This document shows, piece after piece, positions 1 through 9,663 of a DNA stretch of 64,000 bases. Origin of the DNA: Deinandra increscens subsp. villosa (lineage: Eukaryota > Streptophyta > Magnoliopsida > Asterales > Asteraceae). The notes below the pieces were generated by a model. The model ran no database searches. It was not told where the DNA came from and was given only the letters and a program-made list of their open reading frames with translations. Made by a program: the position numbers and the translations under genes. The DNA lies in the NCBI GenBank assembly GCA_039602395.1, contig JBCNJP010000229.1, positions 202,215 through 266,214 on the forward strand. The letters run 5' to 3'. The first letter of the stretch is position 1. Every line of letters starts with the position of its first letter.

Positions 1-308
1 CACTTTTAGCCCTTTTACTTTTCGTTAGCTATTAACACACGTATTTACACGTATATATCGATAAAATGATTCATTTATCATCATGCTAATCATATAAACA
101 CATATTCATCTCATATTTTACTTTCTTTAACGTTTAACACATTCGTTAATGCACATTTCATCACATTGGCTATCAAACGAATAATTCTAACACATGCAAC
201 CTATCCAATGTATAGTCTTACCATGTTTATCAATCTAGCTCACGTATTTATAATATAAACACATATTTGCTATATATAAAATGTATCTATGAATTTTGGG
301 ATGTTACA
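1..308 (-). mobile_element. LTR end of a retrotransposon, continuing past the window start
   Basis: On the reverse strand an LTR begins at 308 with TGTAACATCCC, the usual gypsy-type start, and runs AT-rich to the window edge. Directly beyond it, at 309, a reverse-strand gag reading frame is cut in mid-protein, so this LTR marks an insertion into that gag. The other LTR end and the target duplication lie outside the window. Superfamily is inferred only from the terminal motif. Confidence 0.6.
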
Positions 309-474
309 TGTATTGTGGGGGTTTACAGGCCACAAGCTCTTTGAAGGAACGTGCCTTCTTCGGTTTGCTAGTTTCCCCTTTATTCAGGAGGACATTCTTC
401 AACTCTTCCGTTTTCTCATTCATCATTTTGAGAAGATCCTCTTTGATCTTTTGCACATAATCTGGGAGGGCCAT
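309..474 (-). pseudogene. Ty3/gypsy gag N-terminal fragment, truncated by insertion
   Basis: The reverse-strand frame starts at an ATG at 474 (MALPDYVQKIKEDLL) and reads about 55 codons to a FKELVACKPPQY segment. This resembles the FKxFxACxPPEFxG start of the retrotrans_gag domain in plant gypsy elements. The frame then enters the LTR at 308 and stops within one codon. An in-frame stop lies about 30 bases upstream of the ATG, so even the leader is damaged. It belongs to the same reverse-strand element as the LTR at 997-3313 and its primer site. It is not functional. Confidence 0.6.
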
Positions 475-980
475 ATTGATGGCTCTTCCGATCTCCTCGG
501 AGATCTAGGCCTTAAGCCCTCCCTTCTCTGTTCTCTTATAAGACAGTCATCATCGTGGTCTGACACTGATCTACAGAGTTAAAACAATTTCATTAGCTCA
601 ATAGCTTTCATTTACCTTTTCCTTTAGAAAGGTTTTTCTAAGTCTTATTGGTCATGGCCAATGACTCCCCATAGGTTTGTACGAGGTTTCTTGGCTAGGC
701 TTTACCCCGTTTCTACCCGCCTCCACTTCACTCACGCACTTCATGGTTCAGGTATACAACACATCCCCATGCGTTTGCATGAGTGACCGTTAATAACTTC
801 GCCTTTACCGGCATATATTGGAAATTAGTATTTCAATTAAACACAAATAATAGTATTAAATTCATAACTAAACATCTTACCCAGATACTTCGTCAAGCTT
901 GAACGGATCACTTTTTATCATCCCTTTAGCTCAAGGTTTGAGTTCAAGTACTCCCCGAGTACTTGAATCCCTCAAACCAT
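475..980 (-). other. Leader of the interrupted gypsy element
   Basis: This stretch lies between the gag start and the primer-binding site of the reverse-strand gypsy element. I see no intact ORF, RNA gene or repeat in it. It is most simply its decayed 5' untranslated leader. Confidence 0.5.
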
Positions 981-981
981 G

Positions 982-993
982 GCTAAGATACCA
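982..993 (-). other. Primer-binding site, initiator-Met tRNA type
   Basis: The reverse strand reads TGGTATCTTAGC three bases inside the LTR end at 997. Ten of twelve positions match TGGTATCAGAGC, the site complementary to plant initiator tRNA-Met. It fixes the orientation: 5' LTR at 997-3313, with gag to its left. Confidence 0.7.
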
Positions 994-996
994 AAT

Positions 997-3313
997 TGTA
1001 ACACCCGTATATATTTTAGTGCCAAACCTTAACGATACAGTTCATAAAAACCGGTCCCAGGAAATTTTTGTAACAACATCATGTTTAACATTTACAAAAG
1101 ACAATATTCAAGTTTGGCATCCATAAGTTTGTTTAACAACGTTTACAATGATTTCATAAATCCAAATGCAAAACGGGAACTTTGGTCTTCATGTGATCGT
1201 TCCTCCCAACGCTTGACAAGCATCCCTTTAAGCCTTCCCTTTACCTGCAACATACTCACTTTCAATAGTGAGTTTCCATTGCAGCACAAAGCATAAACAA
1301 TATCAAGAATCAACAAAAATAAAAAAATTCATGAGTTTTAATCCTTCATGGTACGCGAAGGATTCTGTCACGGGTCGTGAAGCTCCACGCGTATCGCTTG
1401 GAGCTTCATGTGCTTCAAGTGATACGCTTAGAGCGTGATTTCTAGGGATCCGGCTAAATCTTTGCTAGTCCCATACTTAGCCAAATTTTGGCCTTCTTCC
1501 CCTATTTTCTACCAGATTTTTAGGAACCATTTGGGGTCTGGTTTTCTACCTTCTTGACACCCCAAAACACTTTTAAAACATTTATTCATGTACATTAACA
1601 TACCTTAGCCCTAATCAACCTCATGATTAGCATTAACGGGTTCAAACCAACCCGTTTGACCCGTTAAGTCACTGATTTCAATGGAGCTATTATCCTGTCT
1701 AAACATTTAGGTTATTATACCCACCACCCACTGATAGTCATAAAATGTAAGTCAATTTCATTGTCCACTTCACCATTTGAACCTACATGGGTTTTATGCA
1801 CCTTATGTGCTTTTTGTTACTAGGAATGGCACCATTACGATGGATTATAATCCTAAACAAAATGACCATCTTATTTTATATCAATTAACCTTCGGGAGTT
1901 ACTAACTTACCCGTTTGTCCCTTTATGGGTTATACAACCCGTTTGACCCAGCCTTTGGTGCCATCCAATAACTTATCTATTGGGAATCTATGGTTCTATA
2001 AACCATTTATGATCATCAATTACCCGTTACATGGTGATAGTTTCATTTCACCATTTCCACCCATTGTAACTTGCTCATCTATCTTGTGATTCCTATGAAT
2101 CTTATTTATGGCCAATTTCTCTAATTGGTGGACCTTCCGGCAATAAGGCTTCATGGTTCCTAGAACCATTCATCACCTATTCAATTACCCCTTGGCTTGT
2201 TCTATTTATTGTGAAATCACACAAATTACATCATCATAAATCAATTCTTGTAACATAAACAATGTTACCTCGTAGGTTTGAGCCTCCGCTTCCACTTGCA
2301 CCTTGGTTGTTCACTTGATCAACTTGATCACCTAACTGGCCACTAACGAAGTTAGGACCTTTATCATAATCACAATCATTATAATAGATTTTCCAATATT
2401 GCACATATTCATGTTTCACATAAATTGCAAGCAAGTATTCAAATCATAGATTCCTACATACATAGGATCCATTGCTAAGACCGAATATCAAATACGTGCA
2501 TTCAAACTCAATTCTACCAAATGGAAAATTGACCATATTCCAAGCAATAGAATTCATGTAGGCATTTCATCAAACACCTTGTGTGCATACATATACACAC
2601 ACTTGTAATTCCTTGCCTAAGCATTCCAAATTATCTATTCTACATGATTTAGGTGGAATCACCTCAAACCCATCATCAATTCAACGTAATTCATCATTTT
2701 CACACAAGAATTTAAATTATTCTACCACTTTGGCAATTCCATCAACTAGCTATGTAGCATGAGGGTTCAACAAGAGGAATTTGGTGACTACTTCACCAAT
2801 TAACCATCATACTAGGAATTTACATAACACTAGATGTTCTCACCATAACTAGATTCATATTACATCAAACCATTTATGATTTACATTCAAATTTTGAACC
2901 CTATACATGCAAGGATCATGTAGTTTACTTACTTGACCCACAATTGATGATTGTTGATGCTTAACCACCTCAAATTCCAAGTTTATGAGCTAAAAATCGT
3001 AGTCTTGGACCTTAATTGAGTATGATTTTCGATTTGGAGGAAGGAGACGGGCTGGGGGTCAATCTCTAGGTTGCTATCTGCAACCTCCCTCCCTTCCTTC
3101 TCTCTTTTGTTTAACACACTATTAGGTAATTATAGATTTGGCCCTTCTAATTTCAGCACTTTATTCTAATTAACCAAAACACCAATTTACACAACAAGCC
3201 CTATCACTTTCACATAAGCACAAAAACTTACTAACTTAGGGAATTATTCCTCTCATATCATTTAAATTCATGACGTTAACGGGATTTTCAATTATTAAAA
3301 TCGGAATGTTACA
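997..3313 (-). mobile_element. 5' LTR of a reverse-strand gypsy element
   Basis: The block has inverted LTR termini: the reverse strand begins TGTAACATTCC at 3313 and ends GGGTGTTACA at 997. It is followed on the reverse strand by an initiator-Met primer site and a gag start. Length is about 2.3 kb, long but normal for chromovirus-type gypsy LTRs. Two CpG-rich near-palindromes with the core GCGTATCGC lie at about 1390-1435. No 5-bp duplication is visible (CAAAT left, ATAGG right), as expected if the left neighbour is the element's own interior. The short frame at 2234-2434 inside it is not supported as a gene. Confidence 0.7.
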
Positions 3314-4159
3314 ATAGGGTTAATAGGGATTTTGTGGTTAACGAGATTTTATGCAATGGCAAAGAGATTAGGAGGTGATGATGCTACTGTTTTTTTTTTT
3401 AATAGGGTTTTTTTATTTAGTAAAAAAAGATTTAATAAAAAATGCCATGTAGGATCCTACGTGGATGTCCACTCAGCCTAAAAATTAACAACGTTAGTGT
3501 TTACTTAACAGCGATTCAATACATGTTAATATGTTAATAACCGGGACTATTGGAGGGAAAAACACATAACTGAGATTATTATCGGCCAATAGGTGATAAC
3601 TGGGATTAATAGGACCCAATTTTCCAATATTTGTTTATTTAAATATTTAAATAATTAAAATTTTAAATAAAGTAATCTTTTTTTAATAAAATAGCCGTTA
3701 TAATGAATATTTAATTATTTAAGTATACTTAAAAATTTCATAAATAAAAACAAAAAAGAAATTATAATGTAAAAACAAAAGTGTGTGTGGCAAGTGCAGC
3801 ATTAGGGCTAAAAACTATTTGTGGGAAGGATTTGAAAAGATGTGTAAAAAGCTGATGTGACATGCTGACTAGAACTATTTGTCGGAAGGGTTGGTGTTCG
3901 CGTTGCGGGTAGTCTAACTAATATTTATTTTGGATCAAGTAATGAAAAAGACATTAAAATAGAAGATTTCGGGTTCAAATCTCACTTGTGACAAAAAAAA
4001 ATTAGGAGTCCAGTACTTGAAGAAGGGAGACGATGAGTTTTCTTCTGAATGTGGTCTTCGGTTCCGTACTTGAAGAACGGAAATGATCAGATGTGTCAGT
4101 AACCCATCACTGATCCTAATTTTGCTGGTAAAAGAATTATGAAAAAGACAAAGTAACAC
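3314..4159. other. AT-rich intergenic stretch with a possible SINE remnant
   Basis: No supported gene. It holds homopolymer runs of T and A and AT-rich sequence. At about 3905-4000 a degenerate Pol III A-box-like TAGTCTAACTAA is followed by a good B-box-like GGTTCAAATCT and an A-run (about 3993-4000). This could be a tRNA-derived SINE remnant, with weak support. Confidence 0.4.
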
Positions 4160-4249
4160 TAAGAGCATTCACAGTAGGTTCCTTATGATTATGTGAGTGT
4201 AGACCTTAAAATTTGATGTTTGGTTATGAGTGGTTGGAGTAGAGGAGAG

Positions 4250-4630
4250 TGAAATTGCGTGAGCTTTGGATCGTCTACTCAATCTAGCTATATCGAATAC
4301 AAAAAGTAATTAAACGATTGTTTTATTGATCTCACGAACAATTACAATCAGTAACACGAAGAACAATGACTCAGAGAACACCATAGTAAACACACACTTA
4401 AGACTCAACTCTTTCACACTTTGCAATCTCTCGTATAGAAAACAAAGACAAACACCCTATTTATAGATTGTTGGCCGAACTCCGTCCGAACTCTAAGTTC
4501 GGCAGGTCCGAACTCCAGGTTCGGACTAGGTTCGCCCACCAACAAACCTAGCCTTGAACTTTGGTCTTGATACTTCACATGACATCGTCTGGTTGGATAC
4601 TTCACACGACGCACATATTATGTATCAACA
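4250..4630 (-). repeat. 3' LTR of the copia derivative
   Basis: 381 bp, near-identical to 7228-7597. On the reverse strand it carries a TATA box (CTATAAATAGGG, 4455-4466). Upstream of that is a cluster of hairpin-forming CCGAAC/GTTCGG repeats, including a perfect 8-bp stem GTCCGAAC/GTTCGGAC at 4506-4526. Confidence 0.88.
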
Positions 4631-4642
4631 AACTCCCCCTCG
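4631..4642 (-). other. Polypurine tract next to the 3' LTR
   Basis: The reverse strand reads CGAGGGGGAGTT immediately before the LTR start at 4630, the position and composition expected of the plus-strand primer. A similar but C-expanded version sits beside the related LTR at 54254. Confidence 0.7.
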
Positions 4643-6480
4643 TCATGTGCAGTATCTCTTCAACATCCTCAAAACTGTATCTTCAATCAAACTCCCCCTC
4701 AAGTGTAGAATCCGTTCGTCCAACGAAATGAATCTTTGAACAAACTCCTCCTCAACTTGATCATAGCTTGATCTTGAATACTTGACAATGTCTGGTGATT
4801 CTCTGGACTTTATCAACAGCTTCAGAAGACTTGAAGTTGTGATTTCTTTCACTTTATCAACTTGCTCAGAATTTTAAATAATCTTGGCGTAAACATCTCT
4901 TAGAGACTCCAATATATGATTTTGAAAATTGAATTTGTATCACGTGTTGATCAGATCGAAAATAAATCAGAAACAAAATCTTTTTGGCTTTTTGAAAGTT
5001 TATATCAAAACCAACCTAAAATCTTTTTTATTTTTCAATTTTATGACAAAACACACCAAAAATCTTTTTGTACTTTTCAGAAATGAAATGAAATTGCAAT
5101 ACAAAATCAAACTTTATTTTTGGTATGAGAAAGATCACTATATGGGATCATATTGGACATGACGCACTGAACTACACTTCAATTTCAACTAATCGAAGCA
5201 CATAAGTCATGCTGATTGCCGGTATAATTTGTCCATCTTAAACTCAGACAGAACCATACTCATAACATCTGGATATGTTAAGGTATTAATTAGATTTTGC
5301 TTTGACCAGTGTATCCCACACTATCAGACATATTCAGACATTTTCTTTTTCTTTTTCTTTTTTCTTTTTGTGTGATTACACTTGTGAATTTTCACAAAGT
5401 ATAATATTTTCATGATATCGTCAACTGTGTTCCATGCAAAAATAAATAAGAACGTTAAATCGTCTACCTTAAGGTTGATCTTTCGATACCAAGATAAGGC
5501 ATCGGATTTAACAAAATATAAAATAAAACAAGTTGAAATTGTATAACCCAACAACAATCAGGTCGGTACTCCCGTACACGCAGAGAAAGTCCGATGAGTT
5601 ATACAAAGCACCAAAGAAAATAAAGCAGAACGTCAAACGAGCAACAATCAGATCGATCTTGTGGACACGCAAAGAAAGTCCGATCGTTTGACAAAATAAA
5701 GAAAATCAAACAAGTTTAAATTTTTGAAAAATGAACACATGTATACACATGAACTTCTCATTTTGTTTTTCACACTTATTTTTCTTTTCGTCATGAAATA
5801 CACATCAAGATGTTATCCACATGGTCAAGCATTAGTATTTAGTGTTTATCACATCTGAATACTTTCTGATTTGCCGAGCCTACCAAACATATCAACAATG
5901 ATCTTATGGCTCTTTCATCTACTCTATCCATGAGTCAGATACGTAAGCCAATGTACCATCATTTCCCAATGATCAATTTCTCAAAATTTTATATATTGTG
6001 CATGTATTCACCTTCATCCCATACAATTCATTTTCACAATTTCTCCCCCTTACATGCAATTCTCCCCCTTACAAAACCAAGACTCTATTTTTGAAACTTT
6101 TATCACTTGAAAATGCATAAAGAAAGAAAATTGATCAATCAACACGATTACCTAGTAGTTTTAGAATTTCCGAAAATTTGCAGGTTAGAAAAATATATAT
6201 CATGAAATTTAAGTTAAGCAGAATACTCCTCCATCAACAACTTTTGCAATCGTCGATATGTCTTCTAGAAGTACTTGCACACTTGTCAAACTCATTAGTT
6301 TATAACTTGACCCGAAGCAACTGCTTTTGATCGACCAGTGTCCTGGTTTTGCTTTGAAACCACTTTTGGCTTCCAGAATTGTGATTGTTTTGGTAACTCA
6401 ATTTTTATTGGATCAATCACAGGTGGCTGTGATGAAGAACCTACATTTTGAACCTTTTGAAACATAGGAACAAAACGTTT
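4643..6480 (-). other. Noncoding interior of the copia derivative
   Basis: AT-rich sequence with no supported ORF. Its first 600 bases are clearly related to 54255-54825, so this is a conserved 3' interior of the family and not unique DNA. No reverse transcriptase, RNase H or integrase motif is visible. Confidence 0.6.
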
Positions 6481-7226
6481 TTATTTTAGAAAGAATGTAG
6501 GTTCACATTCATCAAAAACTCTGCCTTGTTCATCAAAGAAATTTGGTTTAGCAGATTTACCAAAAACTGGTATTTGTTGAGACCATTGTTTTGATTCAGC
6601 AGGGAGTGGACAATCTTTTGCCATATGCCCTGTTTGGCGGCAAACATAGCATAGACGTTTAGTTTTGTCCCACCTTTTAGGTGCCTGCACAAATTCACAA
6701 ATATGAATATCTCGAAAATGATCAAATTAGAATCATATACCTGATTCCTGTGATCATGTACCCATTTTGATGTTGGGCTTCAAGAATAAGAACCATCAGA
6801 AGAAACTTTTGCATTCTGATTCTTCAAGGTTCTTGAAACTTCCTTCTTCACAAAAACTTCGGAAATATTTCGAGCATTGACACAATGAAGAGGAAACTCT
6901 TTATCAGAGAAAACATGTTCTAAACCCTTGAGTTTGTAAAACCACTCAGGTTGAACCTTCTCAGCCTTGAAAACTTCCTTCTTCACTTGCTTCATTTTAA
7001 GCTTCTTCAAATCTTGTGATGTTGATGCTGAAACCTCCTCAGATTTGACATTCTGTGATTGAAAACCCAAACCAACATTCTTACCAGAAATCTTCTCCTC
7101 AGATGTAGATGCCTGATGACCATTCTTTGCCAACCTTGAAAATTCAGCTTTTACATCACTAACCTTTTTCTGCTCATAGAAAATCGTCTCGTCAAAGTCA
7201 AGTTGAGAATGAATTTTCTCACTCAC
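6481..7226 (-). pseudogene. Copia gag C-terminal remnant with CCHC zinc knuckle
   Basis: Two reverse-strand frames (7226-6780, then 6690-6481) form the C-terminal half of a gag protein. The first is lysine- and glutamate-rich (KAEFSRLAKNGH). The second carries CYVCRQTGHMAKDCP, a canonical CX2CX4HX4C nucleic-acid-binding knuckle. The same protein recurs on the forward strand at 46348-47007 (SEFTKLAKQGH; CYVCRQKGHYANNCP), which shows it is a family trait. The N-terminal gag domain is missing, because the frame begins right at the LTR edge, and about 90 bases with no continuous frame separate the two parts. Confidence 0.7.
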
Positions 7227-7227
7227 T

Positions 7228-7597
7228 TGAAATTGCGTGAGCTTTGGATCGTCTACTCAATCTAGCTATATCGAATACAAAACGTAATTAACCGATTGTT
7301 TTATTGATCTCATTAACAATTACAATCAGTAACACGAAGAACAATGACTCAGAGAACACCACACTAAACACACACTTAAGACTCAGCTCTTTCACACTCT
7401 GCAATCTCTCGTACAGAAAACAAAGACAAACAACCTATTTATAGACTACTGACCGAACTCCAAGTTCGGCAGGTCCGAACTCCAGGTTCGGACGAAGTTC
7501 GCCCAACAACAAACCTAGCCTTGAACTTTGATCTTGATACTTCACATGACATCGTCTGGTTGGATACTTCACACGACGCACATATTATGTATCAACA
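7228..7597 (-). repeat. 5' LTR of the copia derivative
   Basis: 370 bp, near-identical partner of 4250-4630, including the TATA region and the hairpin cluster (GTCCGAAC/GTTCGGAC stem at 7473-7493). The gag remnant starts directly at its inner edge, so the primer site and N-terminal gag are deleted. Confidence 0.88.
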
Positions 7598-7831
7598 GAG
7601 AGAGAAAAAGTTACTATTTATCTATAAATTTGACAAAAAAAATTTGTTGATTTCATAAATTTGAGGTTTGAAGTGAGCGAAAAAGAGAGAAAATGTAATG
7701 ATAAGGGTATGAAAAATATTATTTAGTTGTAGTTGTGAGTGAAACAGAGAGAAAAAGTAATAATTAAAGTATAAATTATATAAACAAGGATAAGGAACCT
7801 GTTGTGAATGACCTAAGTTGTGTACATCAAC

Positions 7832-9580
7832 ATGAGGGAGAGTGAGGGAGAGTGGAAGGTGGTTCGTCACTGGAGATCTAATCGGAGGGAAGGTTCCATC
7901 ACATATTTTTTCGTCTCCGGCATCCCTATCGGAGTCTCCTCGTTTGAGCTGCGACGTGCAGCGGTCAGGTTCGGCACCATCGCCGACGCTTTTATCCCTC
8001 GGAAACGGAGATTCAATCAGGAGATCTTCGGGTTTTTGAGGTTCAAGAATGTGACTAATGTAGAGAACAGTTGAGTGACCTCAAGGTTTTGGAGATCCAT
8101 GAAAAGTTATTAAAATTAAACCTTGCCAAAAGTACTAGGGAGGATTGGATGTCACCGGAGAATATTGAGGAGAACTCTCGCGGAAAGAAACCGGTAGAAG
8201 GTGGTGGTGCCTCATTGTTGGGTGCCGCCGGACCTTCTCGAAATACGGGTATCTCGTACAGTAAGATGCTTCTCAAGGAAAAAATGTCTAGTTACCCCCT
8301 GGTAATATCACCATCCTAAACTCTTACCCTATTCTGGAGGTAGAGTCGATGAAAGCTAGGTCCATCATTGCTGAGATGGTGTCTTCAGTCGACTTGGTCA
8401 ATATTAAACCGACGTTGGCGGAGTTGGGGTTCAGAAAGCTAGAAGTTAAGTATATTGGCGGTCTCTATGTTATGGTAATCTTCTCTTCATCAATTGAAGC
8501 CGAGACGTGTGCGACGGTTTTCAAGAACCCTGGTGTGGAGGGTTTCCAATCGGTGGAAATCTGGGAAGGAGATCCAGTTACTCACGATAGAATTGTCGGC
8601 CTAAGAATGGTTGGGTATCCTCTTCACCTCCAATGTAACTCTAACTTTGATAAAATCGAAGAGACGTTTGGCATGTTAATGTGGCCCTCTAATTTTTCTT
8701 GGTGTGGGGAGGACATGAGCTCAGGTGTTTGTCACGTGCTTACAAAAACAACGAAGCGTATCGACACATCCGGCATATCATCTGGAATGGTAACTGCTAC
8801 AGTGTCAAGGTGACGGAAGATTTAACTACTTGGGTTCCATCATTTGATAACGAGGAAGATTTTCCAGTGTCCCAGGATGGTGATGGTGGGGATGACAATT
8901 GCCATATTCGGATTTCGGTTCGTGGGGAGGATCTTGAAGAGGGGGGACTAAGTTCGCCGGAGATGGCGGACTTCCGGCCGGTTGAAGAAGTTGACTTTGC
9001 TGTCAACAGTGTGGCGCAGGAGGGTAAGGCTCTCGACGTGTCTAATGTTCCAAAGTGTCAGTACCAGGAGGGTAGGAGGGGGACATGTTAGGGTAATGGC
9101 ATTTTGTCCAAGGAGGATACACCAAACTCCTCTGAATTTTCCTGTTCTAGGGACCCCATAGGAGATTCAAACGTGAAGGCCACCCTTTTATGTCCAAGTC
9201 CAATTGGGGATGCCAAACAGGTAAATGGGCCTTCTTTTTCTGATCCAATTTTTGGGCCTGATTACTCTATTCCTTTGGACCCAATGACAATTGAAGGTGA
9301 AACTACTGTTTCTGCCCCCTACTCGTGGAATCGTAAGAAAAAAGGGGGCCTTTTGAAAAGAACTAATTTGGGTGGACAGGGGTGTATGTCAAAAGGTGGT
9401 GGGAAGGTGATGGTATGGGGCTCTTTGCTTAAGTCTCGCTCTAAGAAGACCCGATGGTCTACAAGATCTTGTTCTTCTTTCTCTAAAGGGGTGCCAAACT
9501 CGTGTGATAGGGGATCGGTGGGGTCCAGTGTCTCGGACGCGGCTTGCTTGGTTCAACATGAAGTGGAGGTCGATCTCTAA
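7832..9580 (+). pseudogene. LINE ORF1 (RRM / nucleic-acid chaperone type), broken
   Basis: The ATG at 7832 opens a frame with an RNA-recognition motif: RNP2-like YFFVSGIP and RNP1-like IFGFLRFKNV within the first 75 codons, as in plant L1 ORF1 proteins. After a stop at 8072 the protein continues in other frames (8071-8319, 8349-8813, about 8720-9091, 9104-9580). At least four frameshifts or stops have therefore accumulated. The part at 8349-8813 (SWCGEDMSSG region) resembles the DUF4283-type region of plant L1 ORF1, an assignment from memory. It would bind LINE RNA if intact, and it cannot be intact here. Confidence 0.7.
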
Positions 9581-9663
9581 AGAGATTGGAGAGTTGGTTG
9601 GAGTGCCTCTAATCCATAAGATGATCGTTGAGGAAGGTGAAGGGGACAGAGAGGTGTCCTTAT

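Larger units (their letters stand above)
4250..7597 (-). mobile_element. Deleted Ty1/copia-type element with both LTRs and target duplication
   Basis: Two direct LTR copies (4250-4630 and 7228-7597) bound the element, with TSD GAGAG at 4245-4249 and 7598-7602. On the reverse strand the LTR begins TGTTGATACA and ends CGCAATTTCA. The interior retains only a C-terminal gag stretch with one CCHC knuckle, plus about 1.8 kb of AT-rich noncoding sequence and a polypurine tract. Pol is absent, and the 5' LTR abuts mid-gag with no primer site. It is a deletion derivative that moved, or was deleted after insertion, into a MITE. Confidence 0.85.
4160..7816. mobile_element. MITE, PIF/Harbinger-like, split by a copia insertion
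   Basis: The left end (from 4163) reads GAGCATTCACAGTAGG and continues TTCCTTAT. The right end (to 7813), reverse-complemented, reads GGTCATTCACAACAGG and continues TTCCTTAT, giving terminal inverted repeats of about 25 bp. The trinucleotide TAA flanks both ends (4160-4162 and 7814-7816), which fits the 3-bp target of PIF/Harbinger elements. Without the 3.3-kb retroelement at 4250-7597 the MITE is about 300 bp and has no coding capacity. Superfamily assignment is an inference. Confidence 0.65.

Noticed and set aside
6685..6740. 56-bp GT-AG interval between the two halves of the reverse-strand copia gag
   Set aside because: It joins the halves in phase but is shorter than plausible plant introns, and the upstream half already has a stop. 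A small insertion or decay explains it equally well.
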